Assembly (NCBI GenBank): GCA_029817715.1
Contig: JARUPY010000048.1
Coordinates: forward strand, 208,887 to 272,886
DNA: 64,000 nucleotides
From: Melastoma dodecandrum
Lineage: Eukaryota; Streptophyta; Magnoliopsida; Myrtales; Melastomataceae
Reading direction: 5' to 3'
Shown here: positions 23,297 through 32,250 of the stretch, in pieces
Numbering within the stretch: the stretch's first letter is position 1
How the letters are laid out: each line of letters begins with the position of its first letter
Translations under genes and position numbers: made by a program
The notes under the pieces: generated by a model
Database searches by the model: none
What the model was told of the DNA's origin: nothing
Seen by the model: only the letters and a program-made list of their open reading frames with translations

Positions 23297-24397
23297 GAGT
23301 CTATCCCAATTACACCTGTCAGCTCCTCCATTACTTTCTGCATTACATCTCGATGTTGCAGTAGCTCTGCCATCACCTATTCTATTGTCGTTGCTGTTGT
23401 ATCGGTTCCACCAATCATAATGTCCTATAGAAATACAACAAGGTCACCTGGGAACGTATTCATTACATTAACAGCCAACTGAGACGGATCAAGAAGATCC
23501 ACGTACCTGAAGTATACCCTTGATTTCCTAGTTGTTGTTGCCCTGTGTTCTTGTCAGACGATCTTCATTTTTTAAGTCCGCTTGCAATAGTACCTGCAAC
23601 TGATCCTTCCCTTTGTCAGACGATCTCTGATTTCCCTTGTCTATTGCGTATCTAATCAACGAGACATGGAAACGATCGAAACAGAACCTGCAATAGATCC
23701 TTCCCTTTGTCAGACGATCTCTACTTTCCCTTGTCTTTCGTGGATCTAATTAACGAGTCATGGAACCGATCGAACCACGAGTTTATGTCCCTCGCTTGCT
23801 TGTCCACCCCTTGCAGGTCGAACCATGAAAGCATAGGAAAATATTTGGTTTCGCCAGCAGCACCATCAGTTTCTTCACCATCAACTTAAACTCGGAATAA
23901 TGTTAGCTCTGCTCTCATTGCCCATGCTACTTCCCCACAACATGGAAATCGTCGAATCAATCATTGTTTCGAGTGCCATTGTCCCGACATCCACGGACAA
24001 GCCAGCCAACTTCAAAACCTCTGCCACCGACTTTATAACCACCTGCCGTCTCTGATCCTAGCATGCATCGAGGTTGTGCCCACTTATTATTTCCTGAACG
24101 AACAGCTTCCTCATCATCTCCAGTAAGGACCGTAGTTGGAGAATGCGATGTCCATCCCTCTGTAGCTAAAAATACGGGCAGTGATATTATGTTCACGGTG
24201 AGAGAAGTTGATGTCATGTTCCCGGACAATTTCCTTGTGAGGGTGGGTGAGGTCACGATGACGTAAACCTTCCCGTTGTAATTACAAAGGATAGATCACA
24301 TTGTTGAATGATTTTGAGTTGTTAAAATGAACAATAAAGAAGTGTTCGGGGTTGGAGTTTTTGGATGGACGCTAATGGTGTGATAGTATTCTTGTAC

Positions 24398-24640
24398 AGA
24401 ATCGAGAAGGACGTGTCCTCCAAAACAGAAGGATGCGTCCTTGGGTGCACTGTTGTCAGAACCGAGAGGGACACGTCCTCCGAAACAGAAGGACGCATCC
24501 GTGAGCATTCTGTGGACAACAGAATCAAGAAAGGCGCGTCCTTCAATATGGAGGACACATCCTTCGTTGCGCAGTAAGTTACAGAACTAAGAAAGTTGCG
24601 TCTTTAGAAAGGAAGAGACGCGTCCTTTGAATCATTGTCA
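24398..24640. repeat. About 60-bp degenerate tandem repeat, 4 units
   Basis: Units start near 24,400, 24,459, 24,520 and 24,578, each opening with acagaa(t/c)c(g/a)aga and continuing with ggacgcgtcc-like words (ggacgtgtcc, gggacacgtcc, ggcgcgtcc, ggatgcgtcc, gacgcgtcc). Units diverge at many sites. It lies in the left arm of the insertion in the P450 pseudogene. Confidence 0.75.
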
Positions 24641-24915
24641 TAAAAAGACATGTTATTTGGTTCTTTAACTTGAGCCTTGTGATGAAGGGTTACAATACCT
24701 CATTTCTAATGGCTATGTGGAGGTTTATTCTGGGCTTTTCATGAAGTGTTGTAACCCTTTGAATTTAAATGTTATTTGATGAATTCTTGATACGTTTTTA
24801 TGAATGGTCATGCCTCTTTGTTTTCAATGGTTGTAATGGTCTCCGAAGACAAGAAAACTATTAATACACAATTAATACACAATTGATTAACATTCTGAAT
24901 ATACACATATAACTA

Positions 24916-25310
24916 CAACGTTTCTGATAACCATTTCTCCTTGAGATTTCTCATCTGAATACTCGACTTTGCAGGGTCGCGTGTTTGTTCTTTCTTCGTT
25001 ATTCCTGGAGGGATATTTGCATAGCATTTCCCTTCTACAATTAGATGGGGGGCAAATAATTCCTTAAAGAGAGTGTTCGCTCCGGAAGTGAGCACGGATA
25101 AGCCGAATCCGAACACGTCGGAAATCTCTGGCACTACGAGCAACTGGTGCCCGGAGGTTCGTTGAATGTGTGTGTGTGGTCGCCGTATGAATGAAAGAAA
25201 GAGAGAAGACAATAAACAAACACCCATAAGCGGAAGAACTTACGGATGCCATCGACGATGCCTTCGGAAGGAAGCAGGAACGCATGAGCACAGAGAGCTT
25301 GTACGCTGGA
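24916..25310 (-). pseudogene. Possible captured gene fragment, unrecognised
   Basis: On minus, the open frame from about 25,150 to 24,913 reads LLVVPEISDVFGFGLSVLTS and ends after KSSIQMRNLKEKWLSETL. Before it an apparent intron (gtaagt at about 25,250, acceptor ...caccag near 25,150) separates a short piece ending SEGIVDGI. Composition and splice signals look genic, but I cannot name the family. It could be host sequence carried by a transposon. Confidence 0.3.
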
Positions 25311-25311
25311 A

Positions 25312-25782
25312 TGCTTGAACATAATAATGACAATATATCCGTCTATAGAGAGGTGTCCTATATATTGCCTAAGAATGCCTAGTTATACTAAGTTAGAGCT
25401 ACGTATGTACGATAATGAAATATTACACATATATTACGCTTCCTTTGTCACCGGTCTTCATAGAATATCTTCTTTCCATGTGATCAAACTTTGTAACAAT
25501 TCCCTTCCAAATCCTACGATCGTCTGGAATCTTCCTTAACAGACACTGATCGTCCGTATTGCCCATTAGCCTTTGCCGTAGAGTTTCCTCGTTCCCCCAG
25601 TTAGCTATCGCTTCGTTGATCCTTGTTGCCTGTCGCCTGGTAACCCTGTCGCTTGGTGACTGCTTCGCCTAGCCAGCCTTCGTCTGACGTGTTTCCGTGG
25701 TTACCTCCTTACTCAGTTTCCCGTTCCTTGGGCCTGTATTCTGGACTGTCGATCCGTGGCCCAGAATTTTTATTGCTAAACA
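25312..25782 (-). repeat. LTR of second Tat element (3' copy)
   Basis: Plus strand starts tgcttgaac and ends gctaaaca. It aligns with 30,897-31,386 throughout (for example 'tattacacatatattacgct', 'tcttccttaacag', 'cgcctggtaaccctgtcgctt'). The divergence is considerable, so insertion is old. Confidence 0.85.
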
Positions 25783-26003
25783 TATAAGCCCCCCTCAAGG
25801 CTGACTGAGTCATCTGTCTCGCCTTGAAAAAGAGCACGTAATCATTCCTTGCAATTAAGTAGCGTGTGTAGGTGAACAATAAATCCTTGACCATCGATGT
25901 TCTCGAAGCGCATCAGTTGAGATTCCTGAAAACACTGTTGGGATCCCTGAAATATTTGTCATAATATATCCCGTCAGAGCCATGATTTTCCTCATAACCC
26001 TGC

Positions 26004-26012
26004 TATAAATAG
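26004..26012 (+). promoter_or_regulatory. TATA-like box, copy 1, before antisense ORF
   Basis: tataaatag in the context ccctgctataaatagcaa. It is oriented with the plus-strand PMD ORF and antisense to pol. It recurs at 26,227-26,235. Confidence 0.45.
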
Positions 26013-26226
26013 CAATATCTGCCTCTTTTGAAATGGTAGAGGGCACTTCGGAATGTCGTCCCGGGTGGTGTCTGGTCGGACTATCCTTTGGTGCTTCCCG
26101 GTGACGCCAAACCTGTGCGGCTGCTAGGAAACTATGAGGGAAAGTCATTGTTCCGTCCTCGCCGGTCAGAGCCCTTTGGTGCTTGACTATCTCCGGTCAA
26201 AGCCCTGATTTTCCTCATAACCCTAC

Positions 26227-26235
26227 TATAAATAG
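26227..26235 (+). promoter_or_regulatory. TATA-like box, copy 2, before antisense ORF
   Basis: tataaatag in the context ccctactataaatagcga, within the duplicated segment, about 0.9 kb before the ATG at 27,151. A short open frame (26,317-26,628) follows. The retention of a canonical TATA in both copies suggests, but does not prove, a promoter for the antisense ORF. Confidence 0.45.
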
Positions 26236-27150
26236 CGATACCCGGTTCGTCTTCCAAATCACAAACCATCGCTTCTGAAAATAGCCAAGCCATGAAGTTT
26301 TCTGTCTTTTAGTATTTTGCCCAGGACTTATGTCCATCACCTTAGCTTGCTTGAAAGCCTCTGTCCATCACCTTACGAGGATGGTCTCTCCCCTTTTCAG
26401 ATCTCCAATCTACCTCTTTTGGAAGGGTATGTCATCCCGGGTGGTGTCTGGTCGGACTATCCTTTGGTGCTTCCCGGTGACGCCAAACCTGTGCGGATGT
26501 TAGGAAACTATGAGGGAAAGTCATTGTTCCGCCCTCGCCTTGCTAGTTTTACGGTTTCTGGGAGACCTGACCTAACATTAGGTCTTCAACTCCACGGCAT
26601 CCGGGAGATCCTACCTGGTATCCCTTGAATACCAGGGATTTATGTATCTTGCTACATCAATCCCCTCCGCCGAGTGAAGAGGCTTCCATTTACAGCCAAT
26701 GATCTTCTCCATTACAGGGCAGAACCGGATGTCATGGGTGACCGCTTTCTATGGATAAACCCTTGAATCTTTTAGAAAGTTTGTAGGATCCTCAATAGAG
26801 AGCATTTCGCTGAGAATAGGAAACGTCCTCTACTGAGTCATTCCTTTTGTAAATACATTCATCATCAATCAAACCCATGTAATGAACAGATTTAAATGAG
26901 AATAAATGTATTTATTTTAACAATCTTTTCACCTGCCCACATGACTTTCGGATCGTCACTAGTTTTCACGCGAATCGACGCTCCCTTTTGGGCCATGGTC
27001 GTCAAGCGACGTTACGGTTAGGCCTTAGCCGTCTTGTCGGTTCCTGAGAGTATAAAGTCTTCTTTGGGGTCGGAGTTTCCCGTTATGTTCTCGTAAACCC
27101 TTCTCCTTTTTCTGCACTCTCAAAAACCCCCATTTTCTTTGTAAACCTCT

Positions 27151-29900
27151 ATGGACTCCAGTGCTTCATCCCCGTCGTCCCGGGCTCCTCCGACCCGTAA
27201 GGAGGGTGACATGGTTAACTTTCGACGGGACTTCGCCGAGTCCCGATAGTTTCACGTTTTTCCTTGCCATGAAGCGGAGTCCGACTTTGGCATGCCAGTG
27301 TCGGGTCAACAAACCCTTGGTCCGTTTGTCCACTCTGATGCGGAAAGGTTTTTCCTTTCTATCAGCAAGTTGCCCGCTGTGTTCTCTTCCGGCAAGTTCA
27401 ATCCATCTGGGTGGGGGTCGTCCGCAAGGACGTACTTTCGTTGATTTCCTTCACCCAGGAGCGAGATGCATAAAGATTGAGTCTCTAAATGGATGGAGAG
27501 GAGATGCGTTGTATGGAGAGCGCTGCGGATCAAGGTTCTGATCAATGTGTGTCGCTCCCCAGTCGGGCCCAACTTGTCCGTGTATGCAGGGTTCCTGTAT
27601 GCATGGTTCTTTATCCCTAAGGGACCAATGTCGATCGCCTTAGAGAATATCTGCTTCCTGACTAGTTGTAGTATTTCTGGAGCCCCCCTTCGGTTTGACT
27701 ATAGGTGCGACGATTTGGAGTTAATCCTTCGTCGCGCATCAACGAAGGGGCCGAGCGGCACGTTTCTGGGGACAGATGGGGACCCTAGGAGGAGTTTGAA
27801 TTCTACTTGGAGTGGTTATCCAAGTATATCTTCGACAATCGGGAAAAGCGCCCCAGTTCTTCCATGGTTGGGGTGGCCGCCAACCTCGTCGACGCCGCTA
27901 ATGCGGATCAGTAGGGGGTGTGGCCTTTGCCCCCTATTTGTTGAATCTGATCTATCGCATGCTCTACTCGGCGACGACTAACCCTGCCAACTTTCCTGGA
28001 TGTCGGACAAATGGCCCCTTGTGGATCGCCTTGTACTTACCAGGTTTCACCTGTTACCCTCACGCCATGCACCTCGGAGTCAGGTTGTCGCGGTAGGTTC
28101 CTCCAAGTACTGGGCTCGCTTCGGCATTGCTGGCTGTATCCGAGCCCTGGCGGATGGGTATTCGGATGGCGCCCCGGGCATAGTGTGTTCTTGGCGTCCT
28201 TTCCCTGAAGAGTGGGAAAAACTTTGCCCAGAGAGGGTTGAATATCACCGCTTGGCTCTCTTTGCTAGGGACTTGGTAGGAGTGGACTCTGGTGGCCTGA
28301 TCTTTGAGCTGTATAATCCTTAACTCTGTGCCTGTCAGCTAGGCTTTACTCAGTGTTTGGCCGTCCCATTTTTCGAGTCCAAGAATCAGCCGCTACACCG
28401 ACGAGCAACGTTTCCCTTGGGTTTTGACCTGATTGAACAGTCTCAGCAGCCGTATCTTCCCATTGCTAAGGTCGGGCCGGAGCCATCAGGTGGCCGATCC
28501 CTATTCTTTTCCTTTGCTTGGTTTCGAATCTAGGGAGTGCTGCAAGCCTCCCTTCATCTAACGAGGTTGATTCAAGAGGCAGATTCGGTCCCTCCATCAG
28601 CACTTCCCAGTTCGAGTGGGAAATCTTCGAGGAAGCGGTGGTCAGGCGATGACACGTCCTCCTCGAGTATGTGAGATCAGTTCATCCTGACTTAGTAGAT
28701 ATTTGATTGTAGACTAACTCGTTTGTGTTACAGGCACTAGAAGGACTAGGCCTTCCTCTGTGGGCTCATCTTCCCAAGGAGTCCGTCAGGCTATGAAAGA
28801 CTCTCCTGGGTACGTTAACCCGGTGTTGTCAGGAGTTTTTATTGAGCACCTGTTCCTGAGCAAGTGCCCACCAGGAATGCATAAGGTATTCCACCCTTAG
28901 ATGCCTTGTTTCCTGGTAGGGGATTTCGCAGTGACATTAATTCTTTTGTCCAAAAGTGTCTCCGGTGTCCCTTCTGTCGTTAATGATGATGAGGTTCCTG
29001 ATGACATCCCTATTGCTTCCTGGCTAGGCGGCCGAGGTAGACCCGAGCAGCCAGCCAGGGTGGAGGGATCCCCGAGCGAGGTGGTACCTGAAGTACCGCT
29101 CTGGCAATCAGAGGGTTGAGTCAATGGCGCCCTGGTCGATGATGACGTTGTCGCCCAACAAACGTCGGTAGGGGTTTTCCAAAGTCGAGTGGTAGGAGCC
29201 CCCCAGGAGCAAACGAAGGAGATTACCTTAGGTGAAGCGAGGGATGCTCCTCAAAACGAGGCGATGGAAGCCCCCCAAGGCCAGGCGATAGAAGCCCCTC
29301 AGAGCCAGGCGATGGAGGCTCCCTAAGGTCCCCGAGCGCAAGCGCCTTCGGAAAGGTCTTTATTAGAATTGTATCTATGCCTTAATCTCGAGTCGGCATT
29401 TGACTCAAATGTATCTTTGGTAGCCCTTGCATTTTCTCTCGCCTCTTTCATTGTCATCCTCGAGCGTGGTGTTAACACTAAGGATGACTTCGTCACATTA
29501 TCATCTGGGACGGACGGGTTGGGACGAGTAGGCGCCAATTTGCAGGAGTTGAAGGTAATGCTTTCTCTTTCTCGGAGGTCCCTTTGGCACTCATGGAGCG
29601 AACGATAAGAGGGTCTCGCACTCAAGGCGGGGCTAGAGGAGAATTAGTCGTACTTGTCCCAGCCGCTTCCATCTTCCGCTTGGGTACGTGAGCTGTCTCT
29701 TGAGGAAGCCAACCTCCTCAAGCGAAGGGAAGAGTTGCTGGCCATTCTCCAGCGTCTCTAGGAGGACCTGGACGCTACCAGCGCAGGCCTGAATGCTGCT
29801 CGGGTCAATGAAGCGGTTGAGCGCGCGACCGTCAACCAGAAGCGGGAGAATTTGGAGAGGGAGTGGGACGAAGCCTTGGATGTCAAGGCAAAGGAGATTA
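27151..29900 (+). pseudogene. Antisense plant-mobile-domain ORF of second Tat element, broken
   Basis: The ATG at 27,151 opens MDSSASSPSSRAPPTRKEGD, then shifts. The PMD hallmark is open at 27,493-27,981: LYAWFFIPKGPMSIALENIC. The next block (28,000-28,323) has YHRLALFARDLVGVDSGG and LIFELYN, then a stop, and LGFTQCLAVPFFESKN in the following residues. The C-terminal part (about 29,680-29,900) is charged and coiled-coil-like (EEANLLKRREELLAILQRL). The blocks and their order match the minus-strand ORF of the first Tat element (6,250-9,060), including GFxQxxxxPF and the coiled-coil tail. It lies antisense to, and converges with, the integrase frame. Function unknown; dead in this copy. Confidence 0.72.
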
Positions 29901-29939
29901 TGACGGCCGGTTTGATGGACCGGTTTGTGAATTTCCCAC

Positions 29940-30896
29940 ATTGTTGGCATACACCATTTCAAGTATTTTCCATTAATCTTGAGGTCATGAATGGATCCGT
30001 CAAGCCTCCCTATACGGTATCAATTCCCAAGGTGAGTTTCCACTACCTGAAAAGGGCCTTCCCAATTTGGTGTCAATATTCCATGAAAATAGTCGCTGAT
30101 TCCTTTGGGCAGTCTCAGTTTTCAAACTAGATCTCCTTTGCTGAAGGATCTGGGGACTACTTTCTTGTTGCAATAATGGGTGATGTTCTTTTTTATGAGC
30201 CTCTATATGATTTAGCACGTCGATTCTGGTAGTCTTTAGATTTTCCAGCTCAATATGCATGTCCTCATCGTACCCCTCGTATTCTCCAAGGTGTTTTAAG
30301 GAGTCTAAGCGATTGATGCTACACTTCTATTGGAAGCATCGCGTCATGGCCATACACGAGGTTGAACGCTGCGACTTCCGTGCTTTCTCTCTTTGCCACT
30401 CGGAGTGCCTATAATGTCTCTTGGAGCTGAGTATGCCACGTGCGTGAGTTATCCCCGACCATCTTCTGTATAACTCGCTTTATGAGTTTGTTAGAGGCCT
30501 CTACTTGCCCGTTTGACTAAGCATAGTAAGGGGTCGAATTGAGTACCTTAAACCTAAAATCTTCGGCGAACTCGGCCATGACTTTGCCATTGAACACCCT
30601 TGCGTTTTCTACTACTATGCTCTCTGGAATTCCATATCGATAGACAATGGAGTTCTTGATAAACTTAATTACGTCTCTCTAATTGATGGACTTGTATGCT
30701 GCCGCCTCTACCCACTTGGTAAAGTAGTCCGTGGCGACGAGTATATACGCATCTTCCCTACTTGAATGAGGGTGAATTTCTCCCATGAAGTCTAGTGCCC
30801 ATGTTCTTAACGGCCATGGTTTCACTATGATGTTCATGTCAGTAGCCGGGGTTCGCTTTACTGGGTCGCATTGCTGGCAAGCCTGGCAAGTAATAA
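29940..30896 (-). pseudogene. Tat integrase, 5'-truncated, degraded
   Basis: Minus-strand reading starts inside the zinc finger (CQACQQCD) right at the LTR edge. It continues with WALDFMGEIHPHSSREDAY, ATDYFTKWVEAAA (near 30,705-30,745), STPYYA.SNGQVEASNK (near 30,485-30,540), LVYGHDAMLPIEV (near 30,325-30,360) and ends IHDLKINGKYLKW near 29,955-29,990. Several stops. The tail meets the coiled-coil end of the plus-strand PMD ORF with little or no gap. Confidence 0.85.
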
Positions 30897-31386
30897 TGCT
30901 TGAAGATAATAATGACAGTATGTCCGTCTGTAGAGAGGTGTCTTATACAATTCATAAGAACGACTATTTATACTAAGCTAGACCTACCTATGTACGGTAA
31001 CGAAATATTACACATATATTACGCTTTCTTGGTCCCCGATCTTCATGAAATATCTTCTTTCCATGTGATCAAACTTGGTAACAATTTCCTTCCAAATTCT
31101 AAGATCATCTGGAATCTTCCTTAACAGCCATTGACCGTTCGTATTGCCCATTAGCCTTCGCCGTAGAGTTTCCCCGTTCGCCCAGTTAGCTCTCGCTTTG
31201 TTGATCCTTGTCACCTGTCGCCTGGTAACCCTGTCGCTTGATGGCTGCTTTGCCTAGCCAGCCTTCGCCTCACGTGTTTTTGTGGTCACTGCCTTATTCG
31301 GCTTCCTATTCCTTGGATCTGTATTCTAGATCGTCGATCCACAGATGAGACCGAGATCTGTTGCCCAGAATTTATGTTGCTAAATA
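30897..31386 (-). repeat. LTR of second Tat element (5' copy)
   Basis: Starts tgcttgaag and ends gctaaata on plus; partner of 25,312-25,782. Its inner edge is fused directly to integrase coding sequence instead of a primer-binding site, which shows a deletion of the whole 5' half of the element. Confidence 0.85.
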
Positions 31387-31503
31387 GAGAGTGCACTTTG
31401 CGCAATGAAGAGAGAGATCTAACTTTGCTTGCGTTCTTGAAGTTTTGTTCGTTGTCGGTCGTCTTTGAAGCTTTCCCACCGTTCCTGAAGAATTTCCCCA
31501 ACA
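31387..31503. mobile_element. Right arm of the insertion in the P450 pseudogene
   Basis: 117 bp between the Tat LTR and the resumed P450 sequence at cttcc (31,504). It does not match P450 and ends ccccaaca. It pairs with the left arm (24,274-25,311) as remnants of an outer element into which the Tat element jumped. Confidence 0.45.
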
Positions 31504-31735
31504 CTTCCAACTGAGCCTGAGCTTGTAAATGGGGCCATAAACATTGGCTAACTCGGAGAACTTGCTTTGGAGGTCGTTGCCAAGGAAGGGGAGGTACCAG
31601 AGGACTGGTAATTCGCGTGGTCCTGGAGACTGCGGCGGGGATTTCGTAGTTCCGGACTGAGGCATCAGAAAAGCTAAGGGCTGCCACCATAAATTCCACG
31701 GAGAACACTTACGAAAACCTCCTAGATCCACGCAC
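31504..31735 (-). pseudogene. P450 pseudogene, N-terminal part of exon 1
   Basis: Minus strand reads PRELPVLWYLPFLGNDLQSK, then FSELANVYGPIYKLRLSW, homologous to residues 37-75 of the intact P450, preceded by a frameshifted hinge and anchor. It continues at 24,273 (GKVYVIVTSP) after 7.2 kb of inserted DNA. Upstream residues up to about 31,735 may include the start region. Confidence 0.85.
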
Positions 31736-31984
31736 TACGATAAGTACTGAAGACGTAAGAGATATGAAACCCATAAAAAGAAGGTAGTTATGTCCATCCT
31801 CGAATAAAGCCAAAATTTGCAAGAAGAGGTGGTTGGTCATTTAAGAGCGCACGCAGTGGTTGGGTCCCATTTCTAGCCTTCTAATTGTGTTGGGTGGCAT
31901 CGTTTGGCCACCCACTTCTTTGTCTAACAAATATTTCATAAAGCTTTTCTACTTAATTCGCATACTGCCAAATGTTGAATATTT

Positions 31985-32250
31985 TTTGATGATGAGCCTT
32001 TACCTTCTGTGTAACAGAAGTCAAACATCTACACTAAAGAAGCTACTCATGTTGAGAACTTTCTGTATTATTTGTAATTAAATGATCGTTTAGTAATTAT
32101 TTGATTATGAAAATAAAGAATTTGATCAAGATATTAATCTGATCAAATACAATGGATTACGTTTCTAACTAATCCCAATAGGAATTATATTTTCCATGAA
32201 AGGAAATATAATATTCTATTTATGGTAAGGTTCTCCAAGGTTGTCACCAA
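31985..32250 (+). mobile_element. SIRE-like Copia LTR fragment (5' part)
   Basis: It aligns with the first 300 bp of the Copia-B LTR (52,140-52,410): 'ttctgtgtaacagaag', 'gtaattaaatga', 'gatcaagatattaatctgatca', then 'gaaaggaaatataat' and 'tatttatggtaaggttct' in the same order. Strongly diverged. With 23,030-23,296 it makes two relics of the same LTR family around the P450 pseudogene. Confidence 0.65.

Larger units (their letters stand above)
22930..24273 (-). pseudogene. P450 (CYP706-like) pseudogene, main part
   Basis: Pieces align in order with the intact P450. 22,930-23,010 is the C-terminal end (minus: ...RTPLPAIPRPRLVN-like). 23,297-23,427 is the start of exon 2 with DIMIGGTDTT, then a stop within the helix. 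The intron follows. 23,500-24,273 is much of exon 1, including the NYGPYWR and YVIVTSP stretches. The heme loop and K-helix are missing; in their place lies an LTR fragment (23,030-23,296). Stops and shifts are frequent, and 23,580-23,720 contains a locally duplicated 'cagacgatctctnntttccctt' segment. The first part of exon 1 sits 7.2 kb away at 31,504-31,735. A dead tandem duplicate of the neighbouring gene. Confidence 0.85.
24274..25311. mobile_element. Left arm of the insertion that splits the P450 pseudogene
   Basis: The pseudogene stops at cttcc (24,269-24,273) and resumes after cttcc (31,504-31,508), so 24,274-31,503 is inserted DNA with a likely 5-bp target duplication. The Tat element starts only at 25,312, so this arm belongs to an outer, earlier insertion (right arm 31,387-31,503). 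Its ends (cgttg.../...caaca) are weakly complementary. It holds a tandem repeat and a possible gene fragment; its class is not identified. Confidence 0.5.
25972..26600. repeat. Duplicated segments in front of the antisense ORF
   Basis: Two sets of repeats. 26,053-26,163 and 26,429-26,539 are near-identical 111-bp copies (starting atgtc(g/a)tcccggg, ending ttccg(t/c)cctcgcc). 25,972-26,012 and about 26,193-26,235 share 'gattttcctcataaccct' and a TATA word. A tandem duplication of roughly 220-375 bp with later rearrangement would explain both. It lies between the LTR and the start of the plus-strand PMD ORF. Confidence 0.8.
25312..31386 (-). mobile_element. Second Tat-type Ty3/gypsy element, internally deleted
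   Basis: Bounded by two related LTRs (25,312-25,782 and 30,897-31,386). On minus the order is 5' LTR, integrase (29,940-30,896), then an ORF on the opposite strand (27,151-29,900, plus) encoding a PMD protein, then the 3' LTR. Primer site, gag, protease, RT and RNase H are gone: the LTR abuts the integrase zinc finger. I see no matching target duplication at the LTR edges (tggaa / gagag), and one LTR end is ta instead of ca. The plan matches the first Tat element in mirror image. Confidence 0.82.
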
